From Omphalotus guepiniiformis (lineage: Eukaryota > Basidiomycota > Agaricomycetes > Agaricales > Omphalotaceae): 64,000 bases of DNA. Made by a program: the position numbers and the translations under genes. Below, piece after piece: positions 48,664 through 62,899 of the stretch. Positions within the stretch are counted from its first letter, which is position 1; each line of letters opens with the position of its first letter. The notes below the pieces were generated by a model that saw only the letters and a program-made list of their open reading frames with translations, ran no database searches and was not told the origin of the DNA. The stretch lies in assembly GCA_028554645.1 (NCBI GenBank), contig JAQOOI010000076.1, positions 1,426,001 through 1,490,000 of the forward strand. Direction: 5' to 3'.

Positions 48664-50121
48664 TCATGGGGTGTAGGCATATTCGAAATCCGGGAATTCG
48701 AAGCCATAAGGGTCTGGTGTGATCATGCCATAAGTAGCGGCTGCATTGTCTTCAGGATATCTATCAAAACTGCACACATTATTAGCCTCTTGACAGAACG
48801 GAGAATAGAGGGAACTTACGCGCTGGCATCTCCATCACCAGTGATTTTGGGGAGATACGGTGCTGTTATTTCTCGTGCCGCGAGCTTGTCCCAATCCACT
48901 TCTCGGAACCACTGGTGTGCGAACACATCACCAGCACCGTGGTGCAAGTTCCCAAAGCGCTTCGAAGGATCACTCTCCATGAGCTTCAGAATCAGATCCG
49001 TTGCATTCGCGTTAAAAGCAGCTGGCCATCGTATGTAGGCGGGCCCACGAGTGATCTTCTCGTATAGCACGACAGGATTACCATCAGGCTGATGAAATGG
49101 AGGAAGCCCAGAGAGCATTTCGAATATAAGTACACCGAGCGCGTACCAATCGACACTGTTGTTATAACGTTGCTGGCCGATGATCTACGAAGCATTATTA
49201 CGGCTTCATTTTAATGGCGAGGCAAAATACTGATCTCGGGTGCGAGATAATCCGGTGTTCCGCACAGTGTCCACGTCGTCGAGGTACAGGCCTTTGCAAA
49301 ACCAAAATCGGCTACTTTGATATGACCATCCGCGTTGAGCAATATGTTCTCTGGTTTCAGGTCCCGATAGATGATTTGCAGTGAGTGCAGATGATTTAGT
49401 GCCAACGCTACCTCTGCGGCGTAGAACTTGGCAACGGGATCGGGAAATCTCTGATGATAGAATGATCAGCACGAAGACAAACCAGCAGATAACAAGTGAA
49501 ACCCACGTTCGACCTCCGCAACAGAGTGAAAAGTTCGCCTCCAGGCACAAAATCCATGACCATGTACAGATTAGCTGTGTCTTGGAACGTCCCCCAAAGA
49601 TTGATGATGAATGGGTGGGAGGCGCATTCAAGCATATGCTGCTCGTTATTTGTATGTTCCACTTGCTTCATCTTGACAACCCGCTCCTTGCTAAGCACCT
49701 TGATGGCATAGAAGCGTAGATTATGTTTACTTCGGACTGTGATAATAGACTGAATAAGTAGCAGCTCATCTCAACCCCGTACTCTGAACTAACCGAGATG
49801 AACTCTTCCAAAGCTACCGGTTCCAAGTGTTCTCTGTATGATGAAATCTTCGAGCCGGTATGAGCCTTTGGGCTTCCGGGGCTGGCTGAGGATGAGGGGT
49901 TTGTCTTCTTCTATGAAATCCAAACTATCCGTCCGCTTGCTCCATTCGCTCAGAGAGGTTCTCGCCGTTGATATCGAGCCTCGATAATCATACTGAGGCA
50001 GCAGCGATGAAGCGTTGGACTGCGACAACGAGGATACTGGCGAAGGGAAAGTTGGTAATGGGGAAGGACTAATATGTTCCTTGTAATTTTGATGATGAAA
50101 GTGAGAACCAAATTTGTCTGT
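48664..50121 (-). CDS. cAMP-dependent protein kinase catalytic subunit
   Basis: An AGC kinase in about six exons. An N-terminal extension of roughly 80 residues, Ser/Pro-rich, precedes the kinase domain. The kinase motifs are [13 protein letters not shown] (Gly loop), FYAIKVLSK (ATP Lys), [35 protein letters not shown] (catalytic loop), [11 protein letters not shown] and [15 protein letters not shown] with the activation-loop Thr. [20 protein letters not shown] and [20 protein letters not shown] lead into a C-terminal tail ending in the hydrophobic-motif-like [15 protein letters not shown] transmits cAMP signals controlling growth, mating and morphogenesis. All catalytic residues are present. 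The start at 50121 is chosen over 50166, whose extra segment is hydrophobic and unconserved. Confidence 0.92.
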
Positions 50122-50502
50122 CATTCGCTTGATCATGAAGAGACAAAGTCCAGTAACGAGCAGCAAGGATGAAGGGCGGGATGTAAGAGGTGAGGAACAA
50201 CTTTCAGAAACTCATTGTTCTGAAAAGAAAAGAGCTGCATCGAGGCATCACGATTCACATTCCGCGGAGAAAACTGATCACGTGTATCCGTATATGGAAC
50301 AAAGACGACATCGACACAACAGCCCCCATTCTGAGAACAATAGAAATCAAAGGGATGCCTTGCCCACCTGTGACCTGGTCCATCGTCAACTCAGGAGGCC
50401 TCAGATGCAGATTGAATACTTAGAATAGTACTGATATTATTTCATCTACTAATCTACCAGTTTGACATGTCCCATTAGATTGATGTGCACACTACATGTT
50501 CT
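50122..50502. other. Intergenic, PKA promoter side
   Basis: These 381 bp separate the PKA start from the end of the barwin-like gene. No coding feature is recognised. Confidence 0.35.
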
Positions 50503-51110
50503 TCAATCCACGAAATTCCAGCTGACTGTATCACAATTAGATTTCAGCGCATTTGACTAGGTTCAGGAATGAGCTTACTCGGAACCATCCCCTCCTCTTT
50601 GGTAGCAATCTTCGTGAACGCTCCCACCGACAGGTCAATGGAGTCCCCATTGTTACACGTCGGGCAATCGTCTGCAATGACAACAGTAACAGTCTTCAAG
50701 AGATAGAGAAAAGAAAGTCTCCGGATTTAGTTTCGAATACTTCAAAAATACATACATCTAGTGCGCACCTTCTTGTTCTTCGTGTTGGTGATTTTGACTT
50801 TCTTGCCACATAGTTTCGATGTTTCTCCAGAATTCCCATATCGTTCTTGATCAATAGCAGCGATGAGATCGGTATCTTGATGTACTTGACCGCAAGCACC
50901 AGCTACACCGTTCTGGGTAAAGAAAGTAGCTCTGAATTCAGAGTCTCTGTTAGTCCATGACCAGTTGTGATCAAATGACACTTACACTCCGTCGGTGTAG
51001 GTCTCTCCACGAGTCCTGAGATACCTTGATCCCTGTGCATCATCGGGAGCGGCGTAGGCGCTCGAGGCAACAACCAGCAAGAACGTGAAAAGAGTAGAGA
51101 CAACGAACAT
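50503..51110 (-). CDS. Secreted RlpA-like double-psi beta-barrel (barwin-like) protein
   Basis: Four exons (50986-51110, 50769-50931, 50579-50693, 50503-50525) close at 141 aa. A signal peptide (MFVVSTLFTFLLVVASSAYA) ends before APDDAQG. The mature part has the DPBB signature: ATFFTQNGVAGACGQVHQDT, KLCGKKVKITNTKNKK, TVTVVIADDCPTCNNGDSID, LSVGAFTKIA and a closing MVPISWNFVD. Cysteines are placed as in small fungal barwin/expansin-related proteins. Such proteins are secreted, and some bind polysaccharide or inhibit proteases; the exact activity here is not deducible. The DPBB acidic residue pair (the AID and LSVGAF elements) is present. A TATA-like CTATAAGAG lies about 107 bp upstream of the ATG. 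Confidence 0.85.
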
Positions 51111-52117
51111 TGTAGGAGGCGAGAATCTGAACAAAGGACAGGGAGAGAAAGAGAGTTCACAGAACGGACTTCGACCAGCGAGAGTTAGAGAGACATCAAA
51201 GCAAGTGCAGCTTCTCTTATAGTTCATCAAAGGACCAAACTAGGTCGGTTTGCATAGCCCCAGTAGCCTGATACCGACCAGTTGAGCAATTGAAATTATG
51301 CGGAGATCATAGCCGTCAAACATCTGAGCCCATTAGGGTTTCAAGGGGAAGAAACAGGCCCAGCGGTGAACGCGGCCCACAAACTATTCATTCAAGCTTG
51401 GAAGTACCAGTGCTGACATTCGGTGTTGTCGGATCTACCGAAAGAGCGACCTTGCTCGGTGCCACGCAAACTCACTGTTCTCTGGTCAGCACAATTTGCC
51501 TATACTTGAATCAGACTACGTACTCACCTGAACAGCTGAGTGGTTAACTGAGGAATTTGTTTCGGGGTACCTCCAAGAGCAAAGTCCGTTAGCGAATGCA
51601 ACTCAAAATGATGGTTGACTAAAAGAGTAAGGAGCCCGAGCAGATTCATCAGAAAAAGAGACCGCTTATACAGAAGATAAGGCGATGGAATGGGACCAGG
51701 GTCTTTTGCTGAGACCAGCTGGATATGCAGACTTCAATTGTCAGCTTCAAATGACACTTGCCATTAGGGCATGTTACTGGGGTGAGCGCAAATCGACGGA
51801 TTCAAAAGGGATGATATGTATTGCGAGCATCTCTACAGATTCAGAACAGTATGGGCGGGTTGCGCGCACACCTCCTTGAAACAACCGAACGTCCATATTG
51901 CATATTTATCGCATTCCGTAGGATCTGTTGGCGCAGATGAAGGCGATGCCGATGGAATCGAGGGCCTGATGATCTAGTGCTCAAGCGCTCATGATCCAAG
52001 AAAAGGGCAAGTGGACGGTGTACAGATATGGACATGCCGAAGTGACATTGAAGCTGTGTGCACATATGTCGGGCTAGTTTCGACTTGACATAATATCCTT
52101 CGCGTAGTATGGGGACG
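51111..52117. other. Intergenic, 1.0 kb
   Basis: Apart from the TATA-like sequence near 51217-51222 that serves the barwin-like gene, nothing is recognised. Open frames here (51290-51547, 51685-51879, 51841-52065) lack support. Confidence 0.35.
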
Positions 52118-52487
52118 TCATGATGAATTTGGTTTCAATCCCTCTGATCCCTCCGCCTAATTCTCGGGGGTGAGTGAAGTCGCTCAAATCAATAACTTCA
52201 GCTCCTACGTACCTGTCTTTGACGCTCCTCAGCTTCCATTTTTTCCATCAGCTGATCAAGATACTATTATCAGCAATGTGAGAATCACTCCTAGAGTATG
52301 CAGCTATACCTCTGGCAGACAGCAAGAGGTTAGCATCTGCTTTTCGAACTAGGATGTAAAACATCTCACCTCTTCCTCTCCGTAAGGTATCGCGATGTAC
52401 AGCAACACTAGATACAACTGTCCAAGCAGTGAGCCCTGCTAGAGAGTAGACCACTCCTCTATGCAAGATGTCAAGTATAGGGAGCAT
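52118..52487 (-). CDS. Small single-span membrane protein, COX14-like
   Basis: Exons 52370-52487, 52310-52311 (2 nt), 52213-52251 and 52118-52156 give 65 aa, closing in frame. The protein reads MLPILDILHRGVVYSLAGLT, then AWTVVSSVAVHRDTLRRGRE, then LMEKMEAEERQRQ and an acidic tail ending LKPNSS. A short N terminus with HR, one membrane span and a basic-then-amphipathic tail resemble fungal COX14-type assembly factors of cytochrome c oxidase in the inner mitochondrial membrane. The family call is tentative. The three introns are 58, 58 and 56 nt with GTGAGA, GTATAG and GTACGT donors. The gene is too short and fragmented for ordinary ORF calling. It is divergent from the F-box gene. Confidence 0.55.
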
Positions 52488-53036
52488 GGAGAAACGACTT
52501 CACGGCGGTGGAGGTGATGATTGAAATTCGGGAAATTACACCTGAATTACACTGCCACACCATGCAAAGCTGTGGGAAAACTTTTCTGGACTTTCGAATT
52601 TGTCCGAATCTTCAGGCAGGGTACTCCGAGTATCCGATAAACTATAAGGCAGCTTATCGCCAGGACTCTAGAACTACTCTAGAGTACATATCAGCAATTG
52701 CTTGCTTGAAGTCCTTTTCGTCAAGCAGAGCCCTATCTTTGGTTAGGAAGCGATTCAGACGCTGACATCGAAGAGCTTGCGCCACGTTTACGGGACAACA
52801 ATCACCTACATAATGGAACAGTGATGGAAGGACGAACAATTGTCCAAACCACAAAATTGGAGACACCCCGGTTTGGTATTTTTAACAATCTTGTGGCCCT
52901 ATTATGGGCTACAGGGGGGTCCAATAGGGGTCCATTGTCAGTTAAGTATGCCATGCACCCGGTGCCACCCACTTTCAAGGAGCTCGCTTGACCAGTCACT
53001 GGCAGCTCCTGTCGCCTCTACGTTCGCTGCTAAACG
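52488..53036. promoter_or_regulatory. Divergent promoter region, COX14-like and F-box genes
   Basis: These 549 bp lie between two divergent starts. No specific motif was fixed. Confidence 0.35.
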
Positions 53037-54675
53037 ATGGTTACACTCAAGTCAGAGGACGTTAGTATCGCACTACCTTCTCTGTGCAGTATCCCTTTCG
53101 ACGTGTTGCTAGTCATCGTCCAGTCGCTAGACTTGCAAGACTCGATTTCACTCTCAACGGTGCGTTTTTGAGGGCGAGTCACGCTATATCCACTCTACAG
53201 CGCAGTTGATCTTCCAGGTTTGCCGTCATCTACGATACCTGTCCGACCACCGCAGTTACTGGCTCCTTGTGTTGAAGACCGCGCAAGAATCGACTTTCTT
53301 AGCTTGTCCTATATCCGGAGCCCTGATCGAAAAGACGACCGAGGATTTGCGGGCTATTGCGTTTCGTACCCACAGGCGCAATAGAAACTTATCTTCCTCC
53401 GAACCTCGTATAATGGCACCAGTGACTGTTCTCGATTGCTGGGTTCCTCAGGGATTTCTCATTGAAGTTCCTGGAACACCTTTGATCGTTACACATTCTT
53501 CAAAGGACGGCTTTGCTACTTGCTGGAATGTGCAGCGCAAAGAGAACCTACGCTCGATCTATATTGGCCAGCGGACGTTCAAAATGACTAGACTCTTGGA
53601 AGGGCCAGGGAAACTACTCATTATTATTTCTACGTCTAGTCTTAAGATAGACAAACAGTAAGTTCAGATTGTGCAAATCAAGGAGCTGATTATTGATTTT
53701 CTCAGCCCCACTAGCTTCCTCTTCCTCAGAGTCAATTTCGACGCCAGTCCTCTTGCCAAAAAAGAGCCTTTCCAACTTCTTCGCGAGCATATACTCCCAC
53801 GTAATTTCGAAGTGAAAAGTACTTGTTCGACCACTCAGTGGACGGTCATGCTCAATTCTGCTGGGCCATTTTTACGGTTATTCGTATTCAGTAATCACAA
53901 CGGGAAGACCTCTGTGATTGAAACAGATCTTGAAGTAAGTAGTATTTTCTTCAAGTTGGTTCTGATTTAGAGTGATGATTCGACGTTCTGCCTATAGAGT
54001 GACGGCGGTTCGGAGCGGATTGACCTTTCATTCGGTGGCAAGGACCTCTACATGATCATCCATTACCTGGACGACAGAAAATATACGGAACTCACCGAAG
54101 TATACCGTTGCCCGAGTGATATCTTCTCTCAAGCCACCGGTGGACCAGCATCTTCAGTCGTGAAATGGAATTGCAACGGGGTTGCTGAAGAATATGAATA
54201 CCCGTCCCACGTAGGTGCTGTGAGATATCGAATCGTGGACACATCTCGCTCGGACCCGGACAGACGTCTCTTCATGACAGTATACCAGAGTACCGTTCGG
54301 TCGTTGAAGATTAGGGCCGTGGGGTTGAAATTTTGGTCTCTTTCAGATCTTTTCGGTGTGCCAAGTGCGGCTCCGGTACACTCTTGTATTATTCCAGGAT
54401 CGTTGAGGACGTCTTATGGCAAGCAACATCTATTTGCAGGTTCATACTCTGGTCGCTACTACGTAGTCCTTGGAGAATGCGGTCGTGCATGCAGGGAATG
54501 GAGCTTACGGCTCTTATACTATGATGAAGACCGCAGACAGTCTTCGGTTCGGAAACTCCCTGTTCCATCGACGATTCCCCTTGCTTCTGTGCAATCACTT
54601 TCGTTTGACGAATATCTCGGTGTAGTATACATGCTACTTATGGATGGCACAGTGTATAGCATCCCTTATGCATGA
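53037..54675 (+). CDS. F-box protein
   Basis: Starts MVTLKSEDVSIALPSLCSIP at 53037. The F-box follows at residues about 15-60 (IPFDVLLVIVQSLDLQDSIS, LSTVCRHLRYLSDHRSYWLL). Exons are 53037-53159, from 53218 to about 53657, from about 53706 to 53934, and from 54000 to 54675. The remainder (about 450 residues) has beta-rich, propeller-like blocks (TPLIVTHSSKDGFATCWNVQ; YSGRYYVVLGECGRACREWS; LSFDEYLGVVYMLLMDGTVY) but no clear named repeat. F-box proteins dock to Skp1 in SCF ubiquitin ligases, with the C-terminal part choosing the substrate. Large, fast-evolving F-box families are usual in Agaricomycetes. The substrate is unknown. Confidence 0.8.
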
Positions 54676-54839
54676 CTAAAAGGGCGTTGTTTCAAATCAG
54701 ATCATGGACTGTCAAAAACTTCCTGGACATGTACTGAGGCATGGTATTGTTACGAAGTAGAATTAGCAATCAGTCTGGGTGTAACGTGTTCAATCTATCA
54801 ATTCGTCCAAGAGGGAAAAAAACACCCAGAGGTTCAACA

Positions 54840-57800
54840 TCATGCAGTGACATCTTCTAACCGCGACATGTTGAATATACCACGACTAAACGCATCGACT
54901 ACGGCTTTATAACCTCCTTCCTGCACTTGAGCAAGGAAGAGATCATGATGATCAGCAAGCTGCTCATTATTTCTCCGAATCTCCCGTATGACACCGTGCT
55001 CTCGAGCACAATTGGGACATTCCGTGTCGTGGTCGGCGAGACACCTATAAAGAACTCGTGAGAATCAATATTCAAACCAGTAGAATATGTTGCTCACCGC
55101 TGATGATAGCTGTGGTTGCACATGAAATGGACACTTGGAAGATCCAACTGTCCTCCACAAGTCGAGCAGCGCGTGACTTGGAAAACTTTCGGATGTGCAG
55201 AATCCGAGAGATCCTCGACTTGCTTGAGTTTAGCAGCAGTCTCTGATCTGTACGAGCCAATCCATTCCTGATCCTGAAGGAAAAAACAAAATGTCAATAT
55301 TCAATCTATAGGAGAATGCGCAGACACTTGCAGCTTGAATCTCAGCTCTGTCCTGCTTTATTCTATCCATAAGCCACTCCTTCACCAGCCCGATACTTGC
55401 TACGTTGTTCCGGCTGAGAACTTGAACGATCCCTAATGGCGGCATGATGCCTTCCTGATCGATATACTGAATAATCTCCTTGACATCGTCTCGATGCCGC
55501 GAAAGCAGGTCAGGGGAAGAGGTTAAGAAACGCAGCACAAGCGCATACAGATGGGGGTGTTCCGGTCCATACATTCGCAGATGCTTTACAACTTCCGTCG
55601 AAGACGACCCTTCCTGATCCCGTTCCATCCAGAAGCGCAATACGTCTTCGTACATGCCCAGTTTCTCCCAAAGCAGTACCAGGCCCTCGGTATAGCCTCG
55701 GCTGGAGCACAGGATAAGCGCATGAGTGGTATCATAGGGAATCGTATTGCTGCGAAGAAGTCGCATGGCTTTTGCCTTCAATGCCAATTCATCCTGTGGT
55801 TTAGACGACGCAATTGTTGACGAAATTCCAGGGAGTGTCAAATACAATTCTAGAAGCGTGTTCCAAACCGCAACCTGGTCCTTCTCTTCGTCGCCATCCT
55901 TCGTGGTAGACTGCGATTCAGTCCCCTGCTTCGGCAGATCTTCATCGACACTTTGTCCCCATCTCCTAGCAGCTACCGTTTCGAGAAAGATGATGAACTG
56001 TTCCATGTGGTCGACGAAGTGGGCAAAGTAGATACGGGGACTCAGTCTTTTCACAGGCTGAACTTTCGGAGGTCGTGATGGACCAACAGTAGGCGTGGGT
56101 ACGCTCGTGATGGCAGAGGGAGGTGGTGAAGTGGTGACCGGCGTCCCAGTAGCACTCTCGCTATTCGTGCTGCCATTGAGTTGACCCGCGCCCTCTTGTC
56201 GGACCGACGAAGAATCACCAGGACGTACGGTTTTAATGGATGGAGTTGAATTTGTCGCGGTGTCAGTGGCTTGCGCGACGATGGAATTACGATTGAGATT
56301 GAGATAGGATAGATAAGAGGCGCCTCCAGGCACTGCGCCTACTGCGCCTGCCGACACCTTTGAAGGGGTTTCTTCCCCTGTGTTGTCTACCACCTCCAGA
56401 TTTGTACCGTTGGTGGTACACAGATCGATCAATAGTTCAGTTGTTTCCTCGGGCAGGTTTGCAAGCAATGCTCTACCATAACGGGCGAGATTACTTTCTG
56501 CCTACAATACGCTTAGTGAGGAAGGCAACAACAAAGCCAGTAAATAGAGAGCTTACTACTTCCGCGCCTAATTTTCTCAGGTACACCAGAGCATCAGCGT
56601 ATTTCTCGGCATCCTCTATCAATATCCTCAAATACTCTTCATGGCGCTCATACTTTCGAGCAAGATAACCTGCATGATCGAAGTAGCCTGCTTGTCTGCA
56701 TACACGTATTGCAGTGTCCAGATCGAAGGGTAACTCGTCCTGAGCATCTACCTCTCCACTCCTTGTCGACTTGGATTCGGTCTTGATGAAGCTATCCAGA
56801 CGTGCAACATCTTTGAGCTTGGTATACGTGTTCAACAGTAGGGTGGTATGATCAGAATTGGCAAGACCCTGAGAATGAAGCTCTTGCAGATAGGTAACGA
56901 GATTGTGAATTCGCTGGGCATCGAGGAACTATTGCGAGAGAATCAGTGAACAGTCGAGGGATCTAAGAAACGAGAGACACTCGACCTTTCGAATAACATA
57001 GCTAGGTTGTACATAACCCATAGTTTTAATAAACTGTGCCATGGCACCATCGTAGTCACCCTTTGAATACAGGTGATCTCCATACTGTTTGTGAATGTCG
57101 GCAACGTTTGATTCATCAAGCCCCTGTGTCCGGGCAAGATTCAAAGCAAGGCCATATAAGGATTTACGATACAGCATGTCGAGTTTAGCTGACGTAGCCT
57201 TCTCTTGCAAATGATGGAGCTTGGGAAGAGAGATACATGAGCCGGGTACAACTAGAGAGGAAGCAAAACATAGCTCACATCTCCAGCATTACCTAGCACA
57301 TACAATCCACCCCATGGCGTGCTAATAATTTCCCGGACGCCTTGGGTGAATGTTCCGGTGTACGCAACCAGTTTGTTTGCGGGGTCGAAGACTGTCACCT
57401 GACCAAAAGTCGTTAGCCCCTCAGATGTCTTCGATGGTAAAATTTCGGCACTAACCTTCGTAATCTCCTTCGCGTCCGCATCTGCAGATGTGCGCACGAA
57501 ATTGCGCACTGTCGCAGAAGCCGCAGAGGCCGAAGGCATGAACGGAGGTGACACGATGACAAGGTATATAGAATGTAAATGAATGGTAGACTTATGACCT
57601 TGAAATACGATAGAATACCATCAAGGACCCTGTGCAATACATGGAAGATAATCGTACCTTCGTATGCGAAAGCAGTTCCTCTGCCCTCAATACCACACAT
57701 ATATATGGCTTCATCGCGAGCAACAACCATCTCGCGAGAGAAAGTGCTGCTATTCATTGCTGAACATCCCAGAGCAGCTCCAATCTCATCCACTACAGTA

Positions 57801-58832
57801 GCAGAAGCGCTACCCGACCCTCGTCCCGAAGCTTGGTACACTAATACATGGTTCGTCGTCACAACGAACAGGTATAGATTTGGATATGTGGGATCCCCCG
57901 AGGCAGTCGCTTCCCGAGAATGCTTCGAGTTTTGAGGGACATCAGACCGGTCAGCCGTTGTATTCGAGGAAACAGGCTCGCGGAATCCAAGGCCAGTGAT
58001 AGGCTCAGTGGGCGACTCATGTATTGTGCGTGGTTTGGGGAGGGCAGTAAGAGACCCTGAGGATGCTAACGACTGATCGAGGTGGCGATAAAGGAGGACA
58101 GTTCCATCACCGAGACCGATTGCTAGATGAGAAAGTGTCGCGGAGAGAGCAACACTAGTCACCTATCATGAGATCAGTTCGATGAGCGATATAAGAACAG
58201 ATTATAAGTTACCGGATGTGGTCTGTTGCTCGGTTGTATCTTGGTTGAACGAAGGAGAAGAGGTGCTGTGGTCCGCTTGTCTTTCTTGTCAAGGTCCCAA
58301 ATTTTCAACAAAGGTGAATGGACCGTGTCTTCTTCCTACAAGACAATTCAGCGAAACATTTTACGAGGCAGTAAGACACCTTACCCCGAGAGTGACCAAG
58401 ATGCCTTTCCGTTCAACCATATGCGTAACCCTACCATGGGTATGTGCTACCCAACTGCTGACCGACTCAAAATCTTTGTCCAGCAGGTGAATAGAACCAT
58501 GAATATCAGCCACTAGAAGGCCCGCCGAGGAAGAGGTAATCGTCGAGATCTCCGGCGCCGCCTGTCGTTACAGTTTTAGCACATCTATCAAGCCCGAAGA
58601 ACAGACATGCCTTGAATATGTCGGGCGGACTACCAAGGTCGTGCACATCTTTTACAGGCACCACATCAAAGAACGAAAACTGACGCCACTATTGACAGAA
58701 GATAATCAGCTTCACGCAATTCACGCGAGGAAATGAGAAAGGATGAGTTGTTCAAAAGAACCTACAAGAAATATTGAGACTCACTGCAGGCGCTGAAGTG
58801 CTGCCTGCATTGGCAGCAAGACTCGAAGGCAT
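54840..58832 (-). CDS. VPS11: Vps11 (Pep5), core subunit of HOPS/CORVET with RING-H2 domain
   Basis: A multi-exon gene starting [16 protein letters not shown] at 58832. The N-terminal half has beta-propeller-like blades ([55 protein letters not shown]). The C-terminal half is an alpha-solenoid with [60 protein letters not shown] and [20 protein letters not shown], all Vps11/CHCR signatures. It ends with a RING-H2: [20 protein letters not shown], then HQRC, then CPNCARE, and [11 protein letters not shown] before the stop. The protein tethers endosomes and vacuoles before SNARE-driven fusion. It has a Pro/Thr-rich insert near 56.1-56.3 kb that is longer than in yeast. Confidence 0.94.
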
Positions 58833-59085
58833 GATGTGTCTCTTTCACCGTCAGAGATGATAAGACCAGCAGGAGAACTAATGGTGTCGATAGTTGGCGG
58901 TTCAAACGGCTGGATGAGTGGATGTAAGTAGGTGCAACGTAATCAATGCACCAGCGACCCATCACGTGATGTGGTACATTCGTCCGACCCGACTTCAAAC
59001 GACAACCCACCACCCTCGAGTTCTCTACATCCGTCTTGTCGCTACTGCTTCAAGGTGTTCCAAATCTTCATAACCTCTTTATAAA

Positions 59086-59394
59086 ATGGCATTCTTTGGT
59101 TATCGCAAATGGCCCACACCTGCAAGTCATGTCTCACCAAACAAATCCGAACTGTTGCTAACGATTCATTCCTTCTCATGCAATTCCTCAGACCCATGTG
59201 GCCATTCATGGTAGCGGGTTCCATCACTATCTACTATGTTTCTAAAATTCAGGATATGGCTGTCCGCTGTTCGTGACTTGTGTTCTCAGTTTTGACTCCT
59301 CCCTCATCACTTTCCCTATATTCTAGCCCCCGAATATGCGAAGGACCCGAAGAACCCATATGCCACACAGATTGCATCCGAGTCTGCTCATTAG
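59086..59394 (+). CDS. ATP18: ATP synthase subunit j (Atp18/i) homologue
   Basis: A short gene. MAFFGYRKWPTP is the usual start of this subunit. Exon 2 gives RPMWPFMVAGSITIYYVSKI and QDMAVRS (single membrane span); exon 3 gives PEYAKDPKNPYATQIASESA and stops at 59394. Atp18 is a small membrane subunit of the mitochondrial F1Fo ATP synthase. The exon 2/3 join (GTTCGT donor, CTAG acceptor) is in phase. The exon 1/2 join is not: the visible GTCATG donor and CTCAG acceptor leave the frame off by one, though a good branch site (GCTAAC) sits between. The alternative start at 59109 gives an uninterrupted but unconserved N terminus. Confidence 0.72.
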
Positions 59395-60134
59395 AGATGA
59401 GTAGCGACGTTGATGTGTGATGCGGAATGCAGAAGCTAGAGACGGAAAGAGTGGGCCTGTGCAGCTGTGTTTACTAGAAGAACGCGTTTATTTAAACGAG
59501 TCATTCGCGTCGATTGTGTGCAGCAAGGCTCGAGATTACACCTTTCCATGAACAAGAATTTTACGGCTTTCATTCGATGCCTTTGTACGAATTCGTGCTG
59601 CGACTAGGCTTTCACACCGACTGTTGAACATCATGGCTCCATGACTGAATACCCGCCGCGCAAGCGTCCCTAGCGCTGTTCTCTCTACGAGGTGACCACG
59701 TCGGGACATTCCTGCCAGACGATCATAAGTACCTGAGACCCGAAATATTCTTCACCTCCGTTTTCCTAATACCACATATGGTCAATTAGCTTCATCTTGC
59801 TGTGCACTGCGATTTGTTTCTCAGTGGGAAAGATTGGCTGCGTACCCTAATTCTGAAGTGTCAATGAACATCATCCGTGGATACATACTGAAATGGTAGC
59901 TGTTTGAATCGGAAACTGGAGAAGGTTTGCATCGAGAGGAAGCTCACAATCAACATGTATATATCAGCGTGTATATATGTTCCTGCTCACCCCGACTTTA
60001 TAGGTAAATTATGTGGAATGTCGTACAGAATGCAAAAAGGTGTCGTTACTCATGTACAGAAAATAGATGTGCTATGTATCATTACAAAATAGTAAACTCT
60101 TAAACAGTGAACACATCACCCTCCTACTACCTCT
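59395..60134. other. Convergent intergenic region
   Basis: These 740 bp between ATP18 and the subtilase stop codon hold no recognised gene. Confidence 0.35.
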
Positions 60135-61775
<1,641 letters not shown>

Positions 61776-61837
61776 GATTGTGGGGGTAAGATCCAAGCAC
61801 CGCCGCCTTGGCAATTGATAACGCGGCCTTATTGACC

Positions 61838-61848
61838 TTTATTTATCC
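61838..61848 (-). promoter_or_regulatory. TATA-like element of the subtilase gene
   Basis: The minus strand reads GATAAATAAAG here, about 65-75 bp before the ATG at 61775. It is a plausible core promoter by position. Confidence 0.4.
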
Positions 61849-62899
61849 GGTCCATGAACCTCACTGCGGCCTCGGATGACTCCATAGATAACCACTTACA
61901 GCTCTTATACTCGTGTGATACGCATGGTTCAGCCTTAATTAGCCTCGTACAATCTGTGTCCAAGAAAGGTCTTTAAAGGGCTGCTTCTGAAGGCAGACTC
62001 CGCTTCGTCGAGCGATAACTTCAAATTGGGCCGTCGGTCTAAGGGCTGGGGATAATGCAAATGGCTCGAACGTAAAACTGGAAGACCGACTCGGAGAATC
62101 TTGTAACGTCTATCATACCCAGCTGAAAAAAATACTACGTACTAGCACTTACTTCCACCAGCTATAAATTGGATGAACCCCAGCACGTTCCATTTACATT
62201 CCTGATAGTCGTCCTCAAGGCCTGTCAAAGTCTCAGCACCTTTCAGCCATCGTAACATCCGAGTAGGCTATTGAGATACTTTTGCGTGTTTTCAAGCTGG
62301 AACGACCTGTACATCCCGTTTAGTACACATGTCGGATGATGCTTGGCTCACTAGATGACAATCCCAAGATACGTCCCGAAGTTGAAAGTACTAGTTAATT
62401 GTTGTGTTCATAGACATCAGAGCTCAAAAGCCTGTTATCATGTACGGCGCTGACGGGGAAAGTCGAACTTCCACTTCTTATATCAGGCCGCGTTGGCATC
62501 ACTCCGGGTCATGGTTTCTGACGTATTCAACGCTATCCAAAGGTTGCATATGGGTATGCCTGAACCGTTGAGAGGCAAGTATCAGACCTCCGAGTTATCA
62601 GTCAAGTCCACAATGTTGAAAGCGCCGCATTTGTATGGCAACAACTTCAACTTTGTAGAACTACAAAACTGAGAAAAACCTAATGGAGCTTCCCAAAAAT
62701 CTATGGACAGTCGAAGGTAATAAGAAGGCAATTATTGGTCAAAGATTGAGAAATTGACGCAATTATTGGTTACATTATTCCCCTGAAATGCCGGTTGAAA
62801 GCCCCGGACCGGGGAACTGTCATTCCGCCGCGGCATTGAAAATATTGAATTTACCAGGAAATTACACATCTCGATCCAGCTGCAGTTGGGCTACATATA
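61849..62899. promoter_or_regulatory. Divergent upstream region, subtilase and SulP transporter
   Basis: About 1.1 kb between two divergent starts. A CTATAAATT near 62163-62171 is TATA-like but far from either start. The SulP ATG at 62900 is directly preceded by ACATATA. No other gene is seen. Confidence 0.35.

Noticed and set aside
52252..52369. Single 118-nt intron in the COX14-like gene
   Set aside because: It shifts the frame and gives a short unconserved end (ADGKNGS), whereas the two-intron reading yields an amphipathic tail with normal 58-nt introns.
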